DNA of 64,000 nucleotides from Lytechinus variegatus (Eukaryota > Echinodermata > Echinoidea > Temnopleuroida > Toxopneustidae): NCBI RefSeq assembly GCF_018143015.1, contig NC_054748.1, positions 15,862,967 to 15,926,966 of the forward strand, written 5' to 3'. The number at the start of each line of letters is the position of its first letter. The first letter of the stretch is position 1. Both the position numbers and the translations under genes were made by a program. Below the pieces are notes generated by a model. It worked only from the letters and a program-made list of their open reading frames with translations, was not told the origin of the DNA and ran no database searches. Positions 1 to 11,035 of the stretch are shown here, one piece after another.

Positions 1-748
1 TAAAGTATGCTGTAAAATACACTCTGTCAATATTTGACTCGTTTGTTTACGGTTTGTTAATTGAATCTAAATATCGTTCCACATCCATGCCTTGATTAAT
101 ACGACATCTTCTTTTATGTTTTTAAACTGAATTATGTTTAAATGTAACAGCCTATGTTAAATGTTATGATCTTGCTTTGTTGTCGTTTAGGAATAAATTT
201 ATTCAAACTGAAATCAAGTCTCCATGGACTAATTATTTATGTGTAAAGAAACTCTCGTAAAAAATAGTTCCTTTTGTCTAAATATTAAATGTATACATTC
301 TTCAAAAGAATTCAGTACCTCTGATGACTCTAAAATTGTTCATGAGTCCGATAAGCAGCAAAATAGGGCTTTATGTAAATTACTGCCTTATATCCTTTGG
401 TCTCAAAAATCTTGATATCCATTCTCAATAGTCTTAAAATAGTTTTGTCTTTATCAAATCATATAATAAAAGAGCTGATAAGCTGCAACTAAAGTCACCC
501 TCATATTTTGCACAAATTAAATAGCGTATCAATTACATCACAGATCATGGTTTATATATTCATTGGTTCACTTTAATCTTAACAATATCTCCTGATATGT
601 CATAAGATTTCTTTATCTAAACTTCATTCCCAGAATATGTAATAGACTAGCATCCATTCACCGAAATACGGTTTGTTTACATCTCTCACACCCTCTACGC
701 CTTTGACGCTACAATTAGTCAAGTAGAACCACAACATGACCGTCAAGT
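1..748. other. AT-rich non-coding DNA, no gene seen
   Basis: No convincing exon, RNA gene or repeat boundary was found here. It may be intron of the receptor gene whose 3' exons begin at 4857. Confidence 0.4.
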
Positions 749-1215
749 TGGGTATTATGCAATTTTTTAAAAAGACAGTTGTAGTATAGGGTGTCTACTT
801 CAAGAATCCGACGGGTGCCACTTGGGCACACATTTTTGGAATTGACGTTATAGGCCACGCTCACTTTTTTACATACGTGTACCACTGAAATATGACTTTC
901 ATATTTTTCGAAATAAGCATGTTTTGTATCAAATTAAAGCTAATGAAAAATCAAATGCAAATATATACGATTGGTGCGAACTTGGTATCTTGAGGAATGT
1001 TATTTATGTGACGTCATTAACCACACAAACTTTCTTATATTCCTCTTAATTGTTGATTTTCTATTAATGGGCGGAATAAACATGTTTGATATCATATTAT
1101 AGCAAATACAAAATCAAAGCCAGAGATATGAATCACAAGGCATTTATATTGCGTTCAGACAAATCAAAGGTCATTTGGATTCCCCTTCCTCAACAATCTC
1201 GACTGCATGTCTCTG

Positions 1216-1461
1216 CAGGCGCGTACGCAGGATTTTTGAAAGGGGGGGGGGGGGGGTTCGAGCTGATTTTTTTTTTAAATCTCCCGCCCAGTCTCTAAAA
1301 GTGATGAGCGGGGGGGGAATCCGCCCTCTTTTTGTCCTTACAATTTCTTGCGTCATACATTATTATGTAGGGGTACCGTGCGTCTACCAGACCGACCTCT
1401 GGGGAGAGAAGCAAAAACAAGGGGGTTTGAACCCCCTAACCCCCCCTTGCGTACGCGCCTG
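1216..1461. mobile_element. hAT-type MITE (246 bp) with 8-bp target duplication
   Basis: Ends are CAGGCGCGTACGCA and its complement TGCGTACGCGCCTG. The flanks carry an exact 8-bp duplication TGTCTCTG at 1208-1215 and 1462-1469. CAG termini with 8-bp duplications are the hAT signature. The opposite arm of the host foldback element (near 4255) has the uninterrupted sequence, so this is a later insertion. Internal G and C runs are prominent. Confidence 0.85.
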
Positions 1462-1973
1462 TGTCTCTGTCTTAGCTGTATACTTCGTCATGTTCGTTTC
1501 GCACTTGCAGTATGAATTATGATTCGACGGCTGGGCAGCAACTGCATTAAGCCTCATGGAACAGGGTGACACTGACTTGTATCTGCAAGCAAGTTAATTC
1601 ATGGGGAGCAATCACAGTGCCATGGACAAGTACGGGTAGGCCTAATGTCCTGTTCCACGTACTCCGTTATCTTCTGAAGATGTCATGGGAGTAGAGCATA
1701 TACAATTTTTCTCGGACAACAGTGACATTTGTGTTCTACCAAACCGTTCTCCTTTTAGGGTTTACAAGTGTTCTGCATACTGATGAAAAAGTAATCGATA
1801 TAAAAGTTCTGGTATTGAAACTAGGAGAAAAAAAGCTGGCTGTGCACAGACAATTCCTTTAATTAGGTTGGGATACCATATTGTTTCAATTTCGCAACGG
1901 AAAGGCTTCCACTCAACTTGCTTAATCCTCTTCCAGACTGATTTAACCCTCTTCAATCTCAATTGCACGTTAA

Positions 1974-2348
1974 AGGTATTGTTTAACTTTGTAAGCAGCC
2001 GATTTAAAAAATTCTCAAACCAAGATGAAACATGTGTACAAGTGCATGTATTAGAACTAATAAACCTGAAAACAACCGTTATTGAGAATTAAAAGCTAAA
2101 ACTACAAGGCAAACCCCGATTTTGTAAATAGGCGTCTTATAGACGCCTAAATAGTACACATAAGTGTATGGGATGAAATTAAGTTGGTGTTTCCGGTCAC
2201 TTTATATTTCAATATTTGAAGCACTAAATAATTATTTTCGAACGCAATTTTTTCTGGGCTTCACTTTTGTAACATATCACAGACACGGGTGACAAGTGTG
2301 ACCTTCTAGCTCAGATTTTTAAAAGTCAAACCACTGTTAACCAATCAC
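1974..2348. mobile_element. piggyBac-like MITE, TTAA target (copy 1)
   Basis: TTAA flanks both ends (1970-1973 and 2349-2352). Imperfect 13-bp terminal repeats (GGTATTGTTTAAC versus GTGATTGGTTAAC) are visible. A closely similar copy lies at 50137-50524 inside lectin gene 2. It sits at the centre of the large foldback element. Confidence 0.75.
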
Positions 2349-3030
2349 TTAAAGTTATACTTGCTTTTAGAATGACACAATACGATACATCAAAAGTGGC
2401 AAACGCTAGCTCTAGTGGCCTCGATCTTAATCCACAGGAAACAAGTTCTGATAATTCCAAGATGGGAGTATCAACTGTGCTACATGTATGAACAGGCATA
2501 GGAATGCCCTCGTAAAATATGCTTCCCATCCATACATGAAAGGTAAGTTGCAGGTTAGTCTTTCGGGTAAGATTTTGTCCAGATAAAGATCATGGAGAAG
2601 AGCACAATTAACATGCTCTTTTGCTGACTTTTTAGTTGGGGTAGGCTCTTAATCTTTACAATTATTATTAGTTAAGAAAAAGATAAACTATAAATACTAC
2701 AGCTTTAATTGATCCTGATTCCTGTCCAATTCTCCGTCAGGCTCCATGAGGCTCTGTAGAGTAAGCGGTAAGTGGAAGTTTTTCCCTTGTCAAATAACAC
2801 AGCATGGTATCCCAACCTAATTAAAAGAATTGTCTGTGCACTGCCATTTTTCGTCTAGTTTCAATACCATAGTTTTATTAATATCGATTACCTTTTCATC
2901 AGTATGCAGAAGACTTGTAAACCCCAAAAGGACAACAGTCTGGTATAACAAAAATATCAGCGTCGTCAGAGAAAAATTATATATGCGTCTACTCCCATGA
3001 CATCTTCACATGATAACTGATAGCACGTGG

Positions 3031-4121
3031 CCGTGGCGGGGGAGCATGGGGGGACTGCCACCCCCCCCCAAAAAAAAAAAAAAAAAAAAAACGGGGAAAA
3101 GGAGATAACGAGGGAGAGAGGAAGAGAAACGTAATAGGAAAGAAGAAATTATTGTTCATTATGATGTTATATTATACTATAATTCTGTTATATTACATAC
3201 TAAGACAATTTTTTTCATAACTTTATGAAACATAATTTGATTAAGGCCTATGTCTTCATTGTTTCTGTTGCTCGCATTGTCTGTTAAACTTTATAAACGA
3301 GATATATAATCCTGTTGTACTAAAATCTCTCGTTTTCAATATACTTCCTCGCACATCTAGTTATTAGTGTTTTATGTACAATAGTATGCTTTTTTTTCAT
3401 GGCTACTTTAATAAAGTGAATGCTACACTTTAAGGTCTTAATATACAAATTTTCTTGTCCGTGCTTATGTTCGCATTAGTAAGATATGTCTGCTCTTCAT
3501 GAATTCCTAGAACCAGTCCTTAAAATGTCTCTTTTTTCTGATCTCAATATATAAACATTTCAGCTCGCATCATTTGGTTATTAAATGAAATACTTATGGT
3601 CTAAGTAAATTCCTACAAACAAGCTTGAAAATGCACCTTTTCAGTTCTGAATTTCCTAAATCTTCAGCATGCGCTTCGCGCTCGCAAAATTTAATTATTG
3701 AGATGGGTATGTTAATAATCATGATTACAATGACTACAAGTGCTTCATATGTAATTCTAACAAAATCAGCAAGCGCTTATAGCACTTGCATTAGATGACT
3801 GTGGTGAGGTATGTAATGGATTCCTTAAATATAGTCCTTAAAATCTGTCTGTCTGGGGTGAATATTTACAGAAATTTCAGCTTGCGCTTCGCATTGTTTA
3901 GCGAGACAGGTACGTATCATGATTACAAAAAGTTGATTATAATGTCAATTTTTAGGTCTGAATATCAAACATTTATTTGATCAGTGAGATACATATCTGT
4001 TTAATATATATGACACTGTCCCTAAAATGTGTCTATTATGTCACTATACTTCGCAAGCGCGCTCAGTGACTCAAATTTTTTGCTGGTGCCCCCCCATGCC
4101 CTAACCAACGGTACGCCACTG
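3031..4121. mobile_element. hAT-like non-autonomous element with internal ~105-bp subrepeats
   Basis: Ends pair imperfectly (GTGGCGGGGGAGCATGGGGG on the left, the complement of CAGTGGCGTACC...GGGCATGGGGGG on the right). Flanks GCACGTGG (3023-3030) and GTACGTGA (4122-4129) look like a decayed 8-bp duplication; the other arm of the host foldback element has the joined sequence. Inside, a motif of the type CAGCTTGCGCTTCGC followed by a gag-a-(t/c)aggta block recurs about every 105 bp between 3250 and 4080. A C8-A22 homopolymer pair lies at 3061-3090. Confidence 0.65.
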
Positions 4122-4856
4122 GTACGTGAAAGAGGACAGTGGTCCTACCCGTACTTGTTTATGACACAGCGGTTGCTCCTCATAAATTACAAGAATTTAC
4201 TTATCGATGCAAGTCATAATTCATACAGGTGTGAAACAAAGTATACGGCTAAGGCAGATCGACATGCAGTCGAGATTGATGAGGAAGGGGAATCCGACGA
4301 GCATCTGGTCGAAGAGGAATGGGACAAAGGAAAGTTGAGAGATGCATATAACAGGACATGGTGTAAAATGAAGATTATTTAGAATCACATGGAGTGGTTT
4401 GATACAGAAATGTTAACTTTTTTAAGTACTGATAATCTACCACGTTCATTTAATAGCTTTGATTTGATACAAAACATGACGTTTATTTCGTAAAATATGA
4501 AAGTCACATTTAAGAGGGTTTTTTTAATTGAGAGTGGCCTATGACGTCAATTAAAAAAAGTGCCAAAGGGTGCCCAAGTGGCACCCATCGGATTCTTGAA
4601 GTAGACACCCGATACTACATCTTTCAGCCAAAAAAATTGCACAATACCTGACTATAGACCGATATACATTAATTGCCCTCGGGTGTATGACAATGTGGCA
4701 ATATGACCAATTCAAAAAGCTAACATACACTAGCATCTTAAATCTTTGTTTTATCTCTCTCTCTCTCTATTTTTTTTTTTTGGGGGGGGCGGGCAAAAAT
4801 CCTTCTTTTTAATGTAAACAGCTTAACGAATTTTACTTACTGCAAAGCTTCTGTAG

Positions 4857-5056
4857 GTTTCTGTGAAGAGCTGAACGACACGATTAGTGGGTCTTGGGAT
4901 TCTAACAACACGTGTTTTGGTTCTATCGTACCTCTAATCTTACCTGTATGTATGGATATACACTGAAAGGCAATAGAACCATCCAATGTGTGCCAGGAGT
5001 CACGCCATACTATCCAATATGGAATGATTCCATTCCGGAGTGTAAACGGGTTGAAG
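4857..5056 (+). CDS. Receptor exon: sushi domain, out of frame
   Basis: Acceptor TTCTGTAG and donor GAAG|gtaata bound the exon. The first third reads FCEELNDTISGSW (first sushi cysteine) in one frame. The rest, from about 4924, reads SNLTCMYGYTLKGN...IPECKR in another. The switch lies between about 4912 and 4930. The second frame has a stop at 4903, so no single frame covers the domain. Confidence 0.7.
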
Positions 5057-8000
5057 GTAATAAGTACAAGATTAGTATACCACTCAAATTGAATCTGTAG
5101 TGGTAAAACGAAACTGTGATGAATACAAACTAAAGTTATTTTTCTAACATATGTGTAAGTGTAAATGAGTAAGTTTTACAATGTTTTAAATTGTATTATA
5201 ATGATGAATGAGGATGCTATTTTTAGTTTCCAAAATAAGGGGGGGGGGGGTCCAACCCAAATAAAAACTTGTTTCTAGAGGAAAAAGAAAAATCAGACAA
5301 ATTGATAGGTGAAAGTTTGAACAATATACAATGAAAAATTTTTAAAGTTGTAAATATTGGTAATCACTTTACACATGGAGATTTCAAATTGGCCGCATAT
5401 GTGATGTCATAGTGATGTAAGGCAAAGACTACTCTTCCATGTACTTCGAAATTAAAATGGCTAAAAATTCAAAAGTTTTACTTCAAATTGTATTCTTCTT
5501 TCATGAGTACATAAAACAATATACTACCTGGGTTATTTATATTTAGATTACTTCCCCAGGGGAATAAGAACTTAGAAGAAAACCACAAATCCGTGATAAT
5601 TAAGTACATGACCTATGGGGAAGTTGCCCTTGCCCCTTGTAATAAGTGACCTACACAGTTGCAAATTTGAAATCTATATATTCTTAGGGATTTTAATTTA
5701 AAACAGCCGTAACTTTCTTGTCCGATTTATTTCAAGCTTTCACCATTCTGTTTTAATTATTTTTCTCACACTATTTTATGACCAAGGCTGAATTCCCATT
5801 CAGTCACGAAAATGTCATATAACCAGAAAATTATTTTTTATACAGGATCAACGCTCACATATACTACGGACATCGATAAAGGTAAAACAAAAAATGCACC
5901 TTTGTCATTCATTTTGTAAAATCAATGTTTTATGTACATATACTTCGATTTTCTTCAATAAAAAAACAAAACAATACTCTTTCAGGCTCATATCGCTTCC
6001 ATTTTCTTCTCTATATTCCCATGCGTGTAGTTAGTTCTATTTTCCTTTTACAAATGCACATTAATATTATTAAATAAGACTATTGTTATGACTATACAAC
6101 ACTCAGGGCAGGGAATTTGAAGTTCATTTTTACTTCCTTATTTTAAAAGAATTGTATGGTGAATATGATGTTTCGTATCTTATTGTTAACCCGATACACA
6201 GCCTTGTCAAATACTTCATTAAGAGGCTCGTCTTTTTAAATGAACCATTTGTTGGAAAGGGCGAAAGGAATAAATATTATGCACAGATGAAAAAAAGACA
6301 TATCTTGCTAAAAACAAAAATAAATGTGTTTTTCTGTATACTGTATGAATTCCTTTAAGAGCTAATGCTGCCTGAGCTCTTCCCAAAGTTGTCTCAATGG
6401 ATTTTGTTACTATCTACAACATATAGATTCGGGAATATGAATCAGTAAACTATCAAATCTCGTAAAAGACATTAAAAATAAAACTGATGAAAAAAGGATA
6501 ATGATAAAAATGATAAAAGAGATAAATTTATATTGCGCAGTTTCTTTATGGATTTACTCAACTGCGCATGACAATAATTAACAACTAAATAGAAACAACG
6601 ATTAACATGCTTGACGTGATTAGCAAACTATCCCAGAGTATGGGATTAGCATTAACTAAGGCTTAATTACATTTTGTAATCTTTGTAAAATGTAATGATA
6701 TTTATATATTCCCATTTATTGCAGTCTACATATTTACATCTTTCGATGACCTTTCCACTCAAGTTTTCATAGGTAATTATCCACACATTGATCACAATCT
6801 CCCTCAGGGTTCTAATTATTACCAGTGTAGATTTTTTTTTTCTTAAGCTGATGGATTTAATATGAGTATGTCGAATCTGAAAGCGATCGATATTCAGTGA
6901 ATGACAGGTTTCAATGACACTTAACGCAAAAAAAACAGTTATGAACAATTAAAAAACTGGCATTCTTCCTCAGATCTGACCATGAAGGGTGCTCAAAAAT
7001 ACTTTTACTTTCAAGCATAGAGTCTATTGTTTTGTCTTGTCTTCTACGAACGAAGACCTCTTTTTGTAAAAAGCTTTGCACTTTTTCAGTAATTATGTTT
7101 CCATCAATATGATTTCTTTTTTTTTCTTTTTTCTCTCCTGTAATACATGAATGTACGCATATAGTATATTTCTTCATTTCCAAGGGATCCACAATTTACA
7201 AGCTTTGCTTTTTAGTGGATCCCACTCATTTCCATTTATGCTCTATAATATACTGTTTTGTGTCTGTTTTACGAAGTAAGAATGCCCTTCTGTAAAATTG
7301 CACTTGATTTGTATTGTTTTATATTACTTTGAATTATGTTTTGAATGAATATGAAATAAAAAGAATTGAAATAAAAAAAAATGAAAATCGAATCAATAAA
7401 TATAACTTATCTATTCGCATGATGTCCTTTCCCAATTTCATTCAGGTCTATCGAATGCATAGCATTATTTTAATTATGATTAATTGACACGGTAACAAAA
7501 TTCTTATTTACTAAAACCTAGGAATGAAACAGCTAAATCACTAGTACAAATGACAGTTCTTATCATCTAATTACGATTTAGTTTACAGGATTGATATTGA
7601 TCGTGCTATGTTCAAGAGTAGTGGAAGGCGGGGTAAATTGTGACACTTTTTGCATTTATTGATAGGACTAATAATATTGTAGAAATAAGTACCTTGCCTT
7701 TAAATTTGATTCTTGGGAAATATTTTTCACCTATGTATATAACTTTCTACTCCCGCAATAAAATTAATTGTGACCTTTGAAAAAACCGACGTCAAAAGGC
7801 TCAACTTGCCCCATCTGTTGGGTAAGTTGTGCCACCTTGTGGGGGTAAGATGATCCCCAAACCTATGTACAAAGTGTATGCGGGGAGAACCAGCCTGTCA
7901 TTTTTTTTATTTCAAGTCTTTTCACTTGCTAATTCTCTATAAATACTAACATCCTCTAAAAGTAAAATAAATTTCATGTGAATTTGCACCTTTCTGCTTG

Positions 8001-11000
8001 CATATATTGGCTTTTCTAGGTTTTTCCCCCTTTTTCGTTATACATTACCATACGAATTACCCTGGCTCAACTTGCCCCATGCCTGGACTAACAATATTGT
8101 TTTTTTTTTTCTTTCTTATAATTAAAGGCCTGTGTGGGTAACAACACTGATCTATTTTACACTTTTTTTAATACTTTTTTGGTTAAAATTTGTATTTTTT
8201 CCTTTAAAAAACTACCTTTTGTTTCAAAGTCGAAAACAAAGTGGTGGGGTAAAGGGTTATGTAATGGGTCATCAATACATGACACCACCACAATGTCTGA
8301 CTCATTCATTATTGGCCTGGGGGTGGTGGCTCAACTTGCCCCTATCTCAACTTACCCCGCCTTCCACTACAGTCCACTCACCAATATGTCTTTTCAACTG
8401 AATTGGCATGACAAGTTGGAGAGGGCGCAATTTCAGTACTTTGCTTCAGGCTGCACAGCACTAATTATAAGTATGAAATAAATGAAATCATTCCCAAATA
8501 AGTGTTAATGATGAAACAATTTTTACCCTTGTGTTTGATAGGTTATCAAATATTTTCAATTTTCTGAAAGGATGTAGATATGTTGTTGAGGGTTTTTTTT
8601 CGGTAGAGGGTCTGCAACCCATAATACTCCAAAACTTTACTGCAGCAACAATCATGACAATAGCGAAATATAATGTAGGGCAACTGATAAAATTCCCATT
8701 AAGTTCTGAAAGGATAATTGCACTTCTTCACTTGATTTATCTAAAGCAGTGTTAGTCGCAATTCATGTTACTTCATTAAAAAAAATCAGATGTGCATAAT
8801 TGATTTTATATGAATGAATTTTTATATATGACGTCGATTCCTTAGTGGTGTACCGCCAAAAAGAAATTATTTTTTCCCCATGACAGTGGTTGTGTGATGA
8901 TGTTTATTCATTGTGAATTCGGTTAGGGTAGGGCCTACTCAATTTTGTTAGGAAGAAAAACTAGTGTGTAATTACCTCTCCAATGAATATAAAGCTCACG
9001 AAATCTTTTTATGATGTTCAATAATCCTCATAGCGTATTTCTACTAGGGTACAGATCGTAATAAATCATGTTAATTATGTTAATGTATAGACAATAATTA
9101 GTATTGCTAGTATTAGTATATTTCAACTTATCTAAATGACGTATTTTTCTGTACATGCATAACAGATCCTGCTACCGAAATTATCACCGAAAGACATATC
9201 ATCAGAAAAAATGGTAAATATGTGCCTCTGAAAAGAAGCTAACCTGACTAGTTGTTGTTACCCTTAACATCCCTATTATAGTATAATGTTTTCAAAGGAG
9301 AGTTGCCGTGATTGATCTTATTTCAAAAGTAACGCTTGCTTAAATCTCTGTTAGCTCCATGCTTAAATGTTTTATTATGTATTCATCTCATTGCACAAAC
9401 ACAATTGTATAAATTTATCATACGTCTGGTTACTTTTGATTCCTTCGCGGTAATTTTGTTCCTAATCCTTACTGATGATTCATTCCCCAGCTTTTCCAAA
9501 AAAATATAAGTGCAAATCGAACGAGAAACGAACATGATATAAAGCTTGCTCAGTAACGTTCGTTTAGGGGTAATGTAAAAATAAGATTTCTTAAGAAAAA
9601 GAATGAATGTTAATGCAATTATAGTCTTTATTGCTCCATCAATTTCAGAGGACTGTACGTATAGCCTATTGCCCATACTGATCGGATCAACTGTGGTCTT
9701 ATTTCTAATTCTTCTTGCTGTGACGATAGGCTGGGTCATCTCTCAGATTTCTAAGTACTGTTCGAGTAAGCCTGGCAGTGATTCGAAGGTAATGGGAAGG
9801 TTCAAAACATTTATACAGTACTTACATGTAATACGAGCAATTCCAACATGTCAAGTGCACTGTTCTTTGAACACTAATTATAACTAATACTGGGTACTAA
9901 AATTACATGGGCTTATAGTAGTACAAAAACTCCTATTAAGCTTAAACCTGACCTAGAACTGTCTCACCTTTGAGAATCATCTGATAAAAGGTAAATTTTG
10001 AGCTTGGAAATTATGTTCCTGTGTAAGAAAATATGCATTTTCCCCAAGGTGCGGAATCATTTTTTTTTCGTTAAAAACAGCTTATCAGCGTCATCCTTAG
10101 ATATCATGGTGTTCAAGCTGAAGTACTTATTCGGGCCACCATGTGTTATCATGTGATATTATTTGGGGTGTTTATATTTCTCATATGACTCATACCGTGT
10201 TTTTTAATGATTTTTACAGAGTGTGAACATGGATTGTCTACATACAATATTAAGACAAATATTAATGTTAAAAAACCACCAAAAATGCCATAAATGGTTC
10301 ACCAATACCAACACCTAAATCAATATTTTTTTAGATATAAGAATTTAATGAAATGGGACATATTATTAGACCATATGCTGTTGATATTGTTATTGGTCGC
10401 AATGCTTATTGTCCTGGCGCTATACTTACTCAACCAGTAAGAAAATATAATATGAAAACCAGTACATACGTTGAAGCTGAATGACAATACATTTTACAGT
10501 ACAGTCATTTGATCTTTCAGAACCCACACTACTTTTGTTCTTCCTGAACATTATATTCATGAAACGTTTAATTTGGTTCAAAATTCCTGAAGCGATTCTC
10601 TGGTCAGTATGAAAAAGTGTGTGACCTTACTTGACTTTATTTCTATTGTTCATTTTTGCTCTAATTTCTGTTCAGATAAACCACACTTACCTGGACTTTA
10701 TACAAGATCGCACCCCTGCAGATCACGTTAATAATTTACCAGTAATACCAACAATGAGCGGGGCTTCGACAGTGGCTTTGATAAACACCACTTCGCATGA
10801 GAAAGTAGGGGACAGTCGTAATACAATCATGTACGAAACAATCCCAACAAGTGATGAAGATAAAATAGGATACTTTTCAGACTCTGACATTGATGCTAAT
10901 GGTTATGTTCTTCCTAATCCTCCGAAAAATTTGAAAGGAGAGGAGTACTTCATGCACAAAAATGAAATGATTTGGGACGTGAGCAAGACGTTAGTGGACG

Positions 11001-11035
11001 AAAATGGATACCGTGTTCCGAATGTATGCAATTGA
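4857..11035 (+). CDS. Sushi (CCP)-domain type I transmembrane receptor, 3' part of gene
   Basis: Five exons are supported by splice sites and matching phases: 4857-5056 (sushi domain), 5846-5881 (12-residue stalk exon), 9166-9213 (16-residue stalk exon), 9649-9788 (membrane span) and 10676-11035 (tail and TGA stop). Introns join phase 1, 1, 1 and then 0, all with GT/AG. The sushi exon shows the spacing NLTC-MYGYTLKGN-TIQC-PYYPIW-PEC; the hydrophobic span is SLLPILIGSTVVLFLILLAV and is followed by a 119-residue cytoplasmic tail with five tyrosines. The 5' end, with signal peptide and probably more sushi domains, lies outside the window. The sushi exon is 200 bp although its flanking phases require a multiple of three, so this copy carries a 1-bp indel, is a pseudogene, or reflects an assembly error. 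The ligand is unknown; sushi domains typically bind proteins or complement components. I do not recognise a named orthologue. Confidence 0.7.
5220..5800. repeat. Probable dispersed repeat in receptor intron
   Basis: A G11 run at about 5240 is followed by text of the style seen in echinoid MITEs (gtgatgtcatagtgatgt, acagccgtaactttcttgtc). I could not define termini or a second copy in the window. Confidence 0.3.
5846..5881 (+). CDS. Receptor exon: 36-bp stalk mini-exon
   Basis: Acceptor ttatacag, donor AAAG|gtaaaa, phase 1 on both sides. It encodes a Thr-rich stretch (STLTYTTDID). Confidence 0.6.
7618..8370. mobile_element. Foldback MITE-like element in receptor intron
   Basis: Left end GTAGTGGAAGGCGGGGTAA and right end TTACCCCGCCTTCCACTAC are exact complements. 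Internal blocks such as CAACTTGCCCC and GGTAAGTTGTGCC recur in both orientations. There is no coding capacity beyond chance frames. Target duplication not determined. Confidence 0.7.
9166..9213 (+). CDS. Receptor exon: 48-bp stalk mini-exon
   Basis: Acceptor cataacag, donor AATG|gtaaat, phase 1 on both sides, encoding PATEIITERHIIRKN. A symmetric exon that could be skipped without a frameshift. Confidence 0.6.
9649..9788 (+). CDS. Receptor exon: transmembrane segment
   Basis: Acceptor aatttcag, donor TCGAAG|gtaatg, phase 1 in and phase 0 out. It encodes EDCTYS, then about 23 hydrophobic residues ending in VISQISKYCSSK, a juxtamembrane stretch with Lys and Cys that fits a cytoplasmic face and possible palmitoylation. 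Confidence 0.75.
10676..11035 (+). CDS. Receptor exon: cytoplasmic tail and stop
   Basis: Acceptor ctgttcag, phase 0, 119 codons and TGA. Tyrosine sites in order are HTYLDF, TIMYETIP (fits the ITIM consensus I/V/L/S-x-Y-x-x-I/V/L), NGYVLPN, EEYFMH and NGYRVPN. The last and third form a repeated D-x-NGY-x-x-PN motif; Y-x-x-P is a known SH2-binding pattern of the Crk/Nck type. Kinases or adaptors used are inference. Confidence 0.7.
   Translation: MNHTYLDFIQDRTPADHVNNLPVIPTMSGASTVALINTTSHEKVGDSRNTIMYETIPTSDEDKIGYFSDSDIDANGYVLPNPPKNLKGEEYFMHKNEMIWDVSKTLVDENGYRVPNVCN

Larger units (their letters stand above)
749..4653. mobile_element. Foldback DNA transposon with kilobase-scale inverted arms, non-autonomous
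   Basis: The left arm (about 749-1900) is the reverse complement of the right arm (about 2795-4653). The outer ends share GGTGTCTACTTCAAG and GTGCCACTTGGGCAC-type blocks (left near 788-825, right near 4573-4612). Inner blocks also match: 1174-1215 with 4262-4300, 1480-1530 with 4210-4260, 1675-1890 with 2800-3005. No transposase is visible. The arms are interrupted by three later insertions: a hAT MITE at 1216, a TTAA MITE at 1974 in the centre and a 1.1-kb hAT-like element at 3031. The superfamily of the foldback itself is not clear; target duplications could not be set exactly. Confidence 0.75.

Noticed and set aside
8134-8481. 115-codon frame
   Set aside because: Runs through the right end of a foldback MITE; no domain and no conservation.
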